In this document: positions 27,901 to 40,058 of the stretch, in pieces
Layout: each line of letters begins with the position of its first letter
How positions within the stretch are numbered: position 1 is the stretch's first letter
Assembly (NCBI GenBank): GCA_954871525.1
Contig: OX940860.1
Coordinates: 19,686,001 to 19,750,000 of the forward strand
Reading direction: 5' to 3'
DNA from: Parietaria judaica
Lineage: Eukaryota; Streptophyta; Magnoliopsida; Rosales; Urticaceae
DNA: 64,000 nt
Program-made: the position numbers and the translations under genes
Notes under the pieces: model-generated
What the model was told of the DNA's origin: nothing
The model's input: only the letters and a program-made list of their open reading frames with translations
The model's database searches: none

Positions 27901-29917
27901 TACATACTACATTATTGATATATTTACTTATTAATTATAAAATACAGTTAATCTCAATGACAATCAACACATTTATCCAATAACTAGTTGTGAATTCGGT
28001 TTTTACAAGTCATGTTAATATTTTACCGGATTTTGTTGTTTTAGTTGAAATTTAAATCGGGATTCTAGTTCCAAAAAAAAAAAAATCAAATCAAATCAAA
28101 TCAATTTGAATAACAACTAATGAGCCATTTGAAAATATATTTTTTAATCCAAAATATACAATTACCGGTTCCGAAAAAACAGACTTGAATTTCAGATTTT
28201 TTTTTTCTTGTTTCGATCTTTCGAAACTGGAATTTCAGGAACAAATTTTTCTAGAATATAAAATTATGAATATGGGATTTTTCCACCATGTTAGTGACCA
28301 CCCTCAAGATGGTGACTTTTGTCAAATTGTCAATCTTAAAAACCCTAGCTGGTATTTTCACATTATATATTCCTAACTGTTACTATATTACAAGAAGAAA
28401 ATGGTGAAAAGGGGAACAGAGATTGGCGTTAAAGAAAGTATATATAATGGAAAAGTGTATTAGAAGGGACTAGTACGAAATAAAAACAAAATGAAAAGTA
28501 GAGAAAAGATAAGAGTTGAAATTGGAGGGTAAGAAAGATATATGATTGTAATAGATGGGACATTATGATCGGAGATGGGAAGCAAAATCATTAAGCATGA
28601 GCATGACATGTAATTATGTGCCATGAGAGTGTGTGTTCCACTTTTTTTTTTTTTAATAACTTTCATACCCTTTGCAATCATAGCTTGAATCTCCCAATCT
28701 ATTATTTTAATTATGTATCATGTACTTAAATAAATATACATACCTCAAGTCAAGTTGACATGTTACGAGCTAATTTTAATTATTTTCATTTTGCTCCCTA
28801 AAAATGGAGTTTTTTTTTTTTTTTTTTGAAGGACTAAAAATGGAGTTACAGAGCATTGAGATTTGAGATGAAGGGTATAGTGGGGCGTTTTTTCCAAAAG
28901 GTGAATATTAGTGGGTGAAAAGTGAAAATCAAGAATAATAATTGTAGAAAAGTGGTCCTAAAATTGGGCTCTTTCATTATATCATGTGAGGGAACCGAGA
29001 TGCGGTGAAATCCAAGCAATCCAAATGGGTCCCTTTCGCTTTCCAGTCTAGCCACACAACGGCACGGATTTTATCGTCGTTTTATCATATACCATCACAC
29101 GATATGCTGAGAGAAATAACACATATCTTCTTCTTTTTAACTTTCGTTTGGGAGAGTTTAATCACATAAAAGATAATAAAATCAATAATTATCGATACTA
29201 ATGTCCCCGGACTTTGCATATTTGGTGCAGCTTGTTAATTGTTGACTCGTTCTCTTGTCAACTGACGTGTTAGGCTTAAGATGATTCGACCAATATGTAT
29301 TTTTAACTACATTTGTAGGAGAAATAAGTGTTCACTTCTCTATGATACAATATATTGTATAATGTTTACTTGAAAGCTTAAGTTCTTTTAGTTACGATTA
29401 GGATGTACTTTTTTTTTTTTTACAACGAGTCGGACGACCTTTATATAAGTCCTCTTTAAATGTGTGGGCCGAGCCGGTGAAAATGAAAATTAAAAAAAAA
29501 AGAGTAAGAGAAATAGAAATAGAAATAGATATTTTCTCTTTGTTGATAAAGTTTTTCGAGAAGTCCTTCCCAATTCCCCAAGAGTTGGCTTGCTAACAAG
29601 ACGCGGGAGTACCTTTCGTGTTAGAGTCGTACACTTTTTTTGTTTTTTTCAAGACTGTTACATTCAGTGCCAGGATGTGCTACCACACATTTCTTACGAG
29701 ACACGACAATGGTCGGGATATGGCAGACCTTCCTTGTCTTCCCACTACTATATATGTGGGAAGACGGCTAGGTCGATGGTACTACTCTATCGGATGCGCG
29801 CTACACATATCCCAAGAAGAGTCTTGTTTGAAAATATTTTCGAGGAGGCTTCCCGAGGGGAATATTTGTGTCAGTTCATTAGATTGATTCACAGCGAGGG
29901 ATCTTGCAAAGGTTCCT

Positions 29918-30010
29918 CACTAGTACAAATATTAAATTTCACCACCGTTAATAACGGTGATGAAATGTTTCCACCGCAGTTATGAACGGTGGTGCGAAGT
30001 GCAGTCTTCC
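29918..30010 (+). repeat. CACTA-like terminus, single end
   Basis: The sequence starts CACTAGTACAAATATT and continues with an inverted sub-repeat CACCGTTAATAACGGTG and a similar TCCACCG…CGGTGG pair. CACTA (En/Spm) elements begin with CACTA and have such subterminal repeats. The matching TAGTG end was not found, so this may be a truncated end or a chance match. Confidence 0.35.
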
Positions 30011-30254
30011 GGGGAGGGTCCCATATATATGGAGAGTTCTATCATGGTCCTCGTGGCATCGCGACGTGCCATTCTCTAAGCAAGTCCCTGTCGAAGGATC
30101 CCGAGAAGGTTTTTCATTAGAGGCTCCAATCGACCTAAATGTGTTTAATGAATATGAGCACAACACGTTTTGAACTTTAAATATTCGAAGCATAGCCCCT
30201 CCTCCTCCTTGTGTAAAAAAATGAAACGAAAACACAAATTTCATTACCATAGAT

Positions 30255-30273
30255 AAAGGTTGGGTATTTTTGC
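30255..30273. repeat. Orphan fragment like the foldback-family sub-repeat
   Basis: AAAGGTTGGGTATTTTTGC matches the internal sub-repeat of the foldback elements in inverse orientation. No partner arm or duplication was found nearby. Confidence 0.35.
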
Positions 30274-31416
30274 TTCAACTATCTCTTATTATTATAACTA
30301 TTATGAATTAAGTTGAGAAAATGAAATTGGCAGCAAAATGTGGTCACATGCGAGTACAGCTTTGATATAATGCAGCCAAGGCAGGCTTACACTTAAAGAC
30401 ATTTTCGTGTCTTCTTTATGTCTTTTACATTTTAGTTTTGATCAGATCTGATCTGATCCCATCGATCATAATGGCTTGTGCATTAGCATCACTGGAAATG
30501 GTTTATCATAATTTGGGTTTTAATGGAGTTTAATATTGGTATATGGTAAAAAGCTGCCCATCTATAATATAACTAATAATTTACTTAATCTTAAAGTCAA
30601 ATATGGTTTGAGATCATGTATATTATAATTAGATCGCGTGAATCTTTACTTAATTATATCTAATTCATGTAAGATTTACATTAAAGGTCAAATAGTGTAC
30701 ATATCTTATAGTAAATAATGTTATGCTCGCCACGATCACAAGTAAAATTAATTAGTATCTTTATTGAGATCTGGTGTTGAAGTTGAACTTATAATATCAT
30801 AATTGATTCATATGATATTTCACCGTATAGTGCTTCGAATCCGAATTCATAGAATATTTGATTCCTATCTTCGACCAATCTATTTTTATCTTTTTTCTTT
30901 TCTATTTCAGAAATTACATTTTTGAAATATTTCTAAAAAGAGTCAGCATTAAGAATTTGTAAGAAAGTAGCATTAGAAAAAATTCTTACGTACCCCAAAT
31001 CATGATATGTCGAAGTTTGTTAATCAGAGCCGTTTTAATTAGGATTTTGCTACCGCAGAATAGGTGTGATTTTTGGATTTTTAACGGGAATCACTGAATT
31101 TCTGTTTTTTTTAAGCATAATTAAAAATACGGTAAATTTGGTAGTAGCCTAGGTAACGGTATTTGACAAATAAGAACTCATTATGTGCCACTTATATCGT
31201 ATTTATCGCATTTTATAAAAAACAAAGAAAATTTTAAGTACAATTTTGTTACATCCCTAGTCTTTCCAGTACTAGTATGGCTTTTGGAGTAATCGGGACC
31301 ATTGTCTCTTTAAATTTATACGAGTGACACATTGTCCCTTGAAGTTTAATTCGGTGCACTCAAATGTACCAAATTAATCATGAAACATGTCATTGCTATC
31401 AACATAGACTAGAAAT

Positions 31417-32232
31417 TAGGGGTGAAAATTTTGTACTCGGTTCCGGGTTTTATCCCGGTTCTGGTCCCGGTACCGGACCGTTTTTGGCAAAAAATCAGTT
31501 TTTTTACTGTAACCTAAAAAGGGACGTCCCGGTTCCGGTTTGAAAAACCAAAACCAATTCAAAATCTGAAATTCCCGGTTTTCTTGTCCCGGTTCCGGTT
31601 TTATGTCGTTTTGTTACAAGTTTGTCGTTTTTTTAGCATGTCATTTCTTATAAGTCGTTTACTATTAGGGTTTTAATCCATTTTTTTTTTCCAACCCATT
31701 ATTTTAACATGTCATTTATTTTTCAGCCATTACTCGGTATTTTATTTAACATGTCATTTCTTATATGTCGTTTTGTTATAAAAAAATAATTTGTTTGTAC
31801 TCGGTATTTACTATTTAGCATTTTAGACTCGGTTTTTTGCACTGAGATTTGGATTTGGCATTGTGAAGTTCACGACGTGAACTCGGATCTTGCATTTGTT
31901 TATTTTGTATTTTGCCTTTGTACTCGTATTTGGTATTTTACATTTTGGATTTACTCGGATTTGGTAATTTGCATTTTGCATTTGGTTTTTTTTCATGTTT
32001 TTATCTTGGATTTTGTCCCGGATTTGTCCCGGTTTTCGTCCCGAATTTTGGTCCTAAAAAAATCGGGATTTTAATCGGTGTCCCGGTCCCGGTCCCGGTT
32101 CCGATTTAAAACAAAAACAAGGACTTTTCAGAACCAGAACCAAAACCGGGACAGAAAACTGTGTCCCGATTTTTCCGGGACAGGGATAAAAAATAGTCAA
32201 ATTCCCGATTCCCGGTTCTGGTTTCAGCCCTA
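31417..32232. mobile_element. hAT-type MITE rich in CCCGGTTCCGG motifs
   Basis: The ends are TAGGGGTGAAAAT and …TTTCAGCCCTA, an inverted pair with a mismatch or two. A perfect 8-bp duplication CTAGAAAT flanks it (31409-31416 and 32233-32240). The interior repeats CCCGGTTCCGGTT-type words near both ends, in opposite orientation, around an AT-rich core. Body 816 bp, no transposase frame. Confidence 0.85.
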
Positions 32233-32240
32233 CTAGAAAT

Positions 32241-33408
32241 GATCCTGATTACTCTTTATTTTGAGGTTGGTAAGTAATGTTTTCGTACATTTTAACACGT
32301 TTCACTAAAAAAAATTAAAAATTACAGTAAAAACCACATTTTTTTTTCTAATACATAATAATGGTGATTCATTAACATTTTTATAATGGTAAAATTATTT
32401 TAATCAATCTTGTATGTGTTAAACAAGTATTGGAAAACTACATGACCATATTTCTATTACTGTTTATAGAAAGAAGTCAAAGCTCCACCAAACGTACTTA
32501 AACCACCTAATTCTTCTTTCTTTGATTAGAAATCAAGTAACTGAAATTATAATCATATTAATGTAATGTCAATTGTACTGAAAATTATTGTGATTTATTA
32601 TTAGATATTTAGATTAACTAGAATCAAATCCCATATCAATCAAGGCGGGCTTATATAATAATTAAATAATATTTGAAATTGGAAGGTGCCAAGGATATCT
32701 GTCCACTTTTTATTTTTATTTTTATCTAACCTTCCAACGAAAAAAAAAAAAAAAGTTGATCTAACTCTAACCACCTAAAATGTTCTTAAATTTTTATTTA
32801 CAATATTCATATATATGTATTTCTTTTTTACCTAATATATCGTTCACATAATTATCGAATCTTAGGAATAAAATATCATTGGGTTGAACATGGGCAGTTG
32901 TTAAATCTGAAACATACCGGTTTGTCCAAACATGACCTAAACGTATGCATGAATGCAAAAAATTATGCCATGCACGATGAAGATGTTGATTTAATTATTT
33001 ATATATATCCAAAGATCGATGTAACTAACCATTAGTATTACAGATAATATATTATATTATTAACTGATTTATTTTCACAGTCAAATTAATCCCCTCGAAC
33101 GGCCTATAGTATGTATATAAATATAGGCTGGTCCCTAAAACAATGACACTTATCCAAATTCACTTTTATATTTTGTAGGGGTAAAAGCGAGTTTTTTTTT
33201 TTTTTTTTTTTAAATCCGGTTGGTTTTGGAATATACAAATAAATTTGTTTTTTTTTTTATTATTATTATTATTATTTAGAATCCAGATTTGAAATCGAGT
33301 TTAAAACCCGGTCTGAATTTTAAATTCGGATATGGATTTTAAATCAAGTTTTGGATTAAAACCCAAATTTTATTGTTGCATTATCAATTTGTTTATATTT
33401 GTACAATC
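32241..33408. other. AT-rich intergenic DNA, no gene seen
   Basis: No domain or paired repeat was recognised. It includes poly-T tracts at about 33192-33212 and 33249-33258. Confidence 0.45.
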
Positions 33409-33914
33409 CAATGGCAGAGCCAGTTTTTTAGTTCAGCCGAAGCACTATATAGCTATTATAAATTTTACCGAGTTTATTTAAACATCTAAATTTCTATATT
33501 TTATTTATGTATTTATATCATTATTAGTGGATTAAAACCCATAATTTTAGTGAGCAAATGTGCTATCAATTTTCGTCTCTCATTCAATAATTTAAACGTT
33601 ATGTATCGTGTTCAATATATCAAGAAAAATAACAAAACAACAAAAACCTAACTAAGTTTTCTATAATCGCTCTATAAGAAAATAAGAAAATAAAGGATAA
33701 TATATAAATAATAGGAGTGTATACGACTAATTAAAATAAAAAGAGATAAATCTCCATATCTCATGCGTAGAAATAAAAGAAACATTTTAAAATTTTCAAT
33801 GTGCTCTACTGTAAAACTTGCCGACTTAAGCAACACAAAAACAATATCAGTTCATTAATTTTTTCTTTTGATATGTAAGCACGTGTATACGCTGCGGATG
33901 TAGCTCCGCCAATG
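33409..33914. mobile_element. hAT-type MITE, older
   Basis: The ends are CAATGGCAGAGCCAG and …GTAGCTCCGCCAATG, whose complement is CATTGGCGGAGCTAC. The flanking 8-mers GTACAATC (33401-33408) and ATATAATC (33915-33922) agree at 6 of 8 positions, consistent with a decayed 8-bp duplication. Its 506-bp body holds no gene. Confidence 0.65.
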
Positions 33915-33922
33915 ATATAATC

Positions 33923-34680
33923 ATTGCTAGACGTATTACCAAACTTATTATTTCTGCGTACAGCTTCTATATATCTAGTCTGTTTTTATTCAATCAGAAA
34001 CATGTTTGAATATAAAGTTTATAATATATACATCATCTATATAATATATGTATTATATACAATACAAGTTCATCTATATAATAACTGACAAATATTTATT
34101 CCATGCAAATTCATTCGGCCGGGCACTGAATATAAAATTAGGTCTCTGCAAACCCCTCCAACAAGAAAAAATTCTCGAGAAAATTACAAAAGGGCTTGAC
34201 TTTTGGTTGGTGAAAGTGAAATGAACCTTTTTAAAAATAAAAATAAAAACTTTTTTTTTTCTTTCCCAAAATCACAGAAAATAAAAGAAAAAGATGGATT
34301 AATATCCGAAGAGGCATGGCCGCCAATATCGCAAAATCTCGCGAGAATTTGGGTCCAACAGTAAACCATGCACGTTACTAACATAACAAATGGTAGGTAT
34401 TTTTTTCTTCTTTTCTTTTGTTTCTTTTTAATAAGCTTATCTCCGTAGTAAAAGCACGTGCATTGGTGTATAAAAGCTCGTAAAAAAAAAATAGAGAAAG
34501 CAAGATTTTTACCCTAATTTAATGGCTGACTCTCATACTAGTATACCATAATTAACTTCGATATAAATAAAATATATACGTAGAGAAATATATACACATA
34601 TGCATATATTTTAAAAAGTGAAAAGGAAAAACGACACACAACACACTGAGATAGCATTGATTGACGAATGTTGCTGCGTT
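33923..34680. other. Intergenic region and distal promoter before the SMR gene
   Basis: AT-rich, no gene seen. Confidence 0.45.
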
Positions 34681-34732
34681 GTTATATATACGATTAATTT
34701 TCGCTTCGCATCGGATCCTTCGCTCGCCGAAT

Positions 34733-34789
<57 letters not shown>

Positions 34790-34944
34790 TCGTGGAAACA
34801 TCTTCTTGAGTGGTAAAGGCGAGAGAGAGACACACACTCAATGACTGTGGTGTTTGGCACACTATATCTTCACTTACACACTCTCTCCTAACTTCAAACC
34901 TCTTAATTACCCTTGTGCCATTGTTCTTCCCCAGATCAAGAACC
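34679..34944 (+). promoter_or_regulatory. Core promoter and leader of the SMR gene
   Basis: A TATATATA word at 34683-34690 could be the TATA box. The leader has a compound (CT)n(CA)n microsatellite (about 34734-34790). A 16-residue upstream ORF (34841-34891, ATGACTGTGG… to TAA) is out of frame with the main ORF and could lower translation if it is in the mRNA. Confidence 0.5.
34734..34790. repeat. (CT)n(CA)n microsatellite
   Basis: A CT dinucleotide run followed directly by a CA run, within the presumed leader of the SMR gene. Confidence 0.95.
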
Positions 34945-35370
34945 ATGATCCTCTCCGAGAAAGATCTCAACGCCATGGACTTCAATTTCCTAGTCAAGCC
35001 CTCCTCCAATAATAATTCCGAATGCAGTGCTTGCCAGATCAACGCCGCGAGATCGGGGGCCGCCGCCACCGCTACTTCCAGATCGAAGGATCGAAACGAT
35101 CACGACGTTGAAGACAGTGACGGGTTCCGAACCCCGACGACGTCAGATCGCAGAGTCCCGGCGCCGCTCAAGTGCCCGCCGGCCCCGAGAAAGCCGAAGT
35201 ACATCCCGTCTGTTTCGGCGGCGAAGAAGAAGCCGGGCACCCGCCGGCGGGTCCTGATCGATCTGTCGGCGGAGATCGAGGCGTTGTTTCCTCCGACCGT
35301 CCTCAGGGATTTGATCGCCGGAAGGATCAAGAAGTTCCGACAGGGAAAAGACAGTACTTATCTTCTATGA
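34945..35370 (+). CDS. SMR: SIAMESE-related cyclin-dependent kinase inhibitor
   Basis: A single exon of 141 residues starts MILSEKDLNAMDFNFL, where ATG 34945 is the first in-frame ATG. Upstream in-frame codons have no ATG. The diagnostic family block is at about 59-85: DGFRTPTTSDRRVP followed by CPPAPRKPK, the proline-rich core shared by SIAMESE and SMR proteins. A basic stretch (AAKKKPGTRRR, about 92-102) and a C-terminal EIEALFP motif (about 110-116), like the EVE.MF end of several SMRs, follow. SMR proteins bind CDK-cyclin complexes and stop mitosis, often promoting endoreduplication, and respond to stress. The gene is intronless like most of its family. Which SMR it corresponds to was not settled. 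Codon use is GC-rich relative to its surroundings. Confidence 0.9.
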   Translation: MILSEKDLNAMDFNFLVKPSSNNNSECSACQINAARSGAAATATSRSKDRNDHDVEDSDGFRTPTTSDRRVPAPLKCPPAPRKPKYIPSVSAAKKKPGTRRRVLIDLSAEIEALFPPTVLRDLIAGRIKKFRQGKDSTYLL

Positions 35371-38300
35371 TAATTGGTTGTCATCTCAATTTTAGTCTAT
35401 ATATATATATATATATAATATCTATATATATATGTGTTTGATCCACAATCTTGTAATGCAAAATGGTTGATCTGATCACGATCTTCTGTTAATTGTGTAT
35501 TGATCGATCTGATTCGTTTCTAGGGTTTTCGCCCTTTAATCATACGATGGGCCTACTGGTAATTATCACTGAGCTCAGATCTGAATCTTAGATTTCATGA
35601 TGTTCTCCAATTTGCTTACAAGATACGTACAATTCAATTTATTGCATACGACATGTATTATGTATGTATATACAAATATCATCGAGGTTATTCTTGTTCA
35701 TAACAAGGTGTTTGCAGTAATTTCATCACTAAATGCTTATAATTCAGAAGCGACATTTTGGAAGATTGGGGCATCTTCTGATGATTATTAATGGAGATAT
35801 GAATGTTGAAGACATGATTATTGACTCATTAATAATTAACAATCATAATTAACTTGTTATTAGGCTAAATATTCATCACACCTCACACTTTATATTTATT
35901 ATCTCTACCTCAACTTTTCTTTGTAAAATGACTATATCAAATATATATTATCAACTTTTTTTTAGTATCTATGAAGCTCTTGGGTCAAATTACAATGAGT
36001 TTTAATGAAAATCATTTATTTGACACGGTACTCCCGAGGGACCAAATAATAACACAGAATACAAATTATGGGCTATATAGAAACAGAAATACAAAATTAT
36101 GGGTTGCATAGTGACAATAATACAAAATCAAAATTTACAAATGAACAAATATGCAAAACAATTGATAACTGTTTTGATAAAATATGAATTAACTTTGTAT
36201 ATTTTTCTCATCTAGTCTTCCATACAAAATTATGCCAAATTTGATTTAAAAAAAAAAAAGACTACTAAAAGACAAATATATAAAATCCAGTGTGATAATT
36301 TCAAAAAAAACTAAAAAAAACTAAAAAAAAACATATAAATTGAGGGTTGTCTTATCCTGCTATTAAAAATTCACATCCTAGATCCAAATAAAAATTGTAT
36401 GCGATCAAATTGTTCTTCTAATTGATGATTAACATGCAATTTTTTACTCTCTCTGATTAATTTTATAGGAGAGAGAGAATATTCTGGGGCAGGAGAATTG
36501 TGCAGCGGTAATCAATGGCCCCTAACTTCAAGGCATGGCTAATTGGCCCCCACATAGCCTTTATTTATTCAAAAACCTCCCTGTTTAGGTTTATTATTGC
36601 TATTTTTCACCTTTTGCACCATAACACGACGGATTAATTTATTGCATGTCTCGCCGTAAATGTAGCTATTAAATTTAACACCGTCAATCATAAATTTCTA
36701 TTTTGTCCATTTTGCGGTTGAAAGGAACCTTATATACATGGTACGTGTATAAGTCAGTGTCAGTGTGTGTCATATTTTTTATTTCAGTTACATATGAGAA
36801 ATATATATTGATATAATTGTATGTAATCATGAAAGCTTCGAAAGTACTGGCACGCAATAGTCCAAGGAATCTAGACACAGCTTAACCATTTTTTTGGGGG
36901 TGATTTGCGCGAGAATCGCTTGGTTTTGCGAGTCAGAACCAATGAAGTCGAACTCGTTGCCCGTCTGGCCCGGGCTGTATGTGGGTGGGCGCGCACATCG
37001 CCCATCTGGCTCGGGCTCTCTTGGTGCGTGCACCCACCAAAACCCGCTTGCCCAAGTGAAATGAATTTTCTTAGAAAGAAAATAATCAATCATAAAAAGT
37101 TAAAGTGAACGTTATGATAATTAAAAGTATATAATTATCACAAGCTTTCAATTGCGTTGAATTAATTATAAATACGTAAAGTTGTGAAATTTGCATATTC
37201 AAATTGGTATACTTCAAATTAGTATACCTCAATATTTTTATGTTAACGTTAAGTCATTTACACGTGTATACTTCAAAATGATGTACTAGTTAAAACGTGA
37301 TAAAAAAAAAGGGTAATTTAAAGTGTACATACGTAAACAAATTAACATGAATCTAGAGATAAAATTAAAATGTAAATATAGGACTTTATATAACCATTGT
37401 AATTGAAAGATACTTATTTGGAATAATTTAAAAATAATTTTAAATTAAACTAATTTTTTTTACTATAAACTAAGAGTTCTTCTCAAATTTGGACGGGTCT
37501 TCTGTTCGCTCAAAATAAGATTAAGGGTCCGGGCAACCCGTGCCCAAGTTAATCCTAATGGCGGGTTACCCGTGCCCATCCAAATCACGGGACAAGCAGG
37601 CTTATTTGTAGCCTGCCCGTCCCACTTGGTTTTGACTTATGGCCTTCCTTTGTCAACCAATTCCAAATATATTGAACTCATTAACAAATAATATATGACA
37701 AGGTAATTGATACTTAGAGGAACAACCATTTGAGTTTTCTTTTATCATTAACACCTCATTAAACGTGAATAATGTGTATGGGGCTACACGTGAATAATAC
37801 AATCACCTCTTCACATCTGCGTATTAGGTTTGAACTTTGAATGGTTGGAATATATATACCAAAAAAGACTGGTTGGAATATCAAGTTTTTGCAACCAAGA
37901 AAAATAACCCATTAGTTGGGGATAATTCAATTGCAAAAAAAAAAAAAAAAAAAAAGACAGGCTGGAATATTAAAAAGATAACTAAAAAAGGTCTGCATAT
38001 AGCAAGGGAAAAAAATAATTGTTGGGGATAATGCTAGCAATTAAAAAATGAAGAGTTTGGAAAACTCTTGTATATACATCCAATACCAGAAATCTTTTCC
38101 GATCTTGTACCATGTGCTTTTGGTCTTTCACTTCCTAGACAATTTAGATGTATGACATCTCAAAATTATGTCTATGAATATAATATCTCTTTTTTAATTC
38201 AAACCACATTAACAACAATGATAGGCTATATAAGACATAATTTAGTCGACACGTTTGGATCTCGGTCGAAGCTTGCTGGAATCAGATGGGCGGCATTGCT

Positions 38301-39618
38301 GCGGGACACGCTCGGAAATAAGAGCAGAGGATGAAGAAAACTGTGGTTGTCTTGTCTACCACTCTTCACATGCTAAATCTACCGTCTCAGTGTGTTTGGA
38401 CGATAGTTTTTACCCTAAGTGGAAGCAACTCGGCTCTTTGAACTCTGTCGTTTTTATTTTCGAGTTTTGATGTTGATAATAATAGATGAAATGTTGAAAA
38501 GAACTAAAAATAGTCTACATTAAAAACTTTGACATTAAAAAATAATTATACCACCAGAAAAATTAGAATGTTAAATAGTTATACTGTAGAACCCTTAAAA
38601 TAATGTACAAGGTCATATTAAAAGATAGTATAAGGGGTTGGTTTTGGTAATTATACAGTGACCAAAAGAAACTGTAGTCCACAAATTTATTTATAAAAAT
38701 ATATTTCTCAAAATACTCCCAACTTGCATGCTCTTGGATTAGGAAGGTCAAAGCCCAATATGAAAAGGTTGAAGAAGATTGGATAAAAATATTGTAAGCC
38801 CAAACATATACTAATATTATATACACGTTTGTACGACCAACACAACACCAATGTGGGCATATCACTAGTTCACTACAAGTCTAGAATCAATCCAATCTTT
38901 CCAAATAAGATTGTAAAACTAAAACCCATTGATGTCCACAGGTTTGATCCAATAATTCTAGGGGCCTCAAGAAGAAAAAGAAAAAAATAAATTAAATTAT
39001 TTTTATTAAGATATGATATAATATGAAGTTAGTATAAATTTAGATAAAAGTTTATATTTTATTCTCAATTTTTTTATATGAAATAGGGCCGGTTTTAGAT
39101 TTTGATCCTTTGTGGCGTCTGGCATGGCAAAATTTCTTATTTAATTGTCATGACATGAATTTTCTACAAAATGAAAATTTTTGAATCAATATTTTCTCTT
39201 CCAATATGGTAATTTTACCCTTTTCATCATCACTAGCTTAATAGCTAATTTTGTTTTTACTTAAAATAGGGAATCTTTTGACCAAATGGGAAATAAGAAG
39301 ATTCGACATACAATGAATTGAGTGAGTGCAATTAGCTTCTACTTCTTCGTCTTGTACCACTTGTAAGTGGGCCCAAACCCTGTTGGGCCCACTTCTGGTA
39401 AAATGCTATTGTTTGGTAACAACACTACGAGGAGTTGTGGCCCAAACAAAGACGAGCAATCAGCGTCGAGTTTATTTATCTCCAAACGATTGCTACCCAA
39501 CAAAGCAATAGTGTTCCCCTTTCTAAAGTCTCAAGCATTTCATTGGATTCTTTTATTAAGCCACATCATGAAATGACACTGAACAAACTATTTTTCACCA
39601 AGGCCTTCTGTAAAATCC
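35371..39618. other. Gene-poor region after SMR
   Basis: The SMR 3' untranslated region has TA microsatellites (about 35400-35430). A GC-rich island with many CCCGG/GCGCG words (36890-37070) and a GGGTTACCCG-rich patch (37500-37640) look like transposon debris. They have no recognisable product. Confidence 0.4.
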
Positions 39619-39628
39619 ATCCTTTCTT

Positions 39629-40048
39629 GGTACGACGGCGTCAAGGGTTGAGCACGTGGACTCGGCCTTGACCGCCGAATGTATTGCGTTACACCACGGC
39701 CTCCAATTTGCACTCTCTCGGGGATGGAAGATTTCAGAAGTGGAAACCGATTGCCTTCGGGCAACACACTGGCTAACGGTTGTCTCTTCAAAGGCATCCA
39801 AGGCCTGGTCTTAGCGGATGTTAGTGAGTTAATTTGTAGGGTAGGATCGCCCGGGGTTTGTAGATGGGCCCGTAGACATTGTAACGAGGTAGCAAATTTT
39901 CTTGCAAAATCCCACCTCGATTATACCCGGACGGATTTTTAGTGTTTTGGATGCCCGGAGTGGCTTGTAGACGTTATGCGGAGGGATTCCAACCCCTCGA
40001 GTTAATTTAATCAAATTGGTTTTTTCCCTCAAAAAAATAAATAAATAA
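39629..40048 (+). mobile_element. 5'-truncated LINE with RNase H tail end
   Basis: The 420-bp insert starts in the middle of an RNase H domain and ends in an A-rich tail (aaaaaaataaataaa, to 40048). The 10-bp words ATCCTTTCTT directly precede it (39619-39628) and directly follow the tail (40049-40058), the target-site duplication left by target-primed reverse transcription. It was truncated at its 5' end on insertion, as is common for LINEs. Confidence 0.82.
39649..39942 (+). pseudogene. RNase H-like domain of the LINE, frameshifted
   Basis: The first frame reads VEHVDSALTAECIALHHGLQ, then FALSRGWKISEVETDCLRA (Glu and Asp of the RNase H site), and stops near 39813. A second frame (+1 shift, overlapping from about 39790) continues ADVSELICRVGSPGVCRWAR and CNEVANFLAKSHLDY, matching the usual end '..NEVA..LAK'. 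So one ancestral domain is broken by a frameshift. Confidence 0.75.
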
Positions 40049-40058
40049 ATCCTTTCTT

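Larger units (their letters stand above)
24936..31416. other. Long gene-poor region with GC-richer patch
   Basis: No supported gene. Open frames are short and lack domain signals. The GC-richer stretch at about 29580-30180 is unlike its surroundings and includes a CACTA-type word (29918-29930). A lone 19-base fragment like the end sub-repeat of the foldback family is at 30255-30273. Several homopolymer tracts occur, for example near 27325 and 28810. Confidence 0.4.

Noticed and set aside
29590..29985. 131-residue plus-strand frame
   Set aside because: It spans the CACTA-like end and shows no family motif, so I do not call a gene.
34810..34944. 45-codon in-frame N-terminal extension of the SMR protein
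   Set aside because: It has no ATG (starts at GTG) and lies in the leader. The family starts near the 34945 ATG.
38957..39110. Possible MITE ends GGGGCCTCAAG and GGGCCGGTTTTAG
   Set aside because: They are not inverted to each other and no duplication was found.
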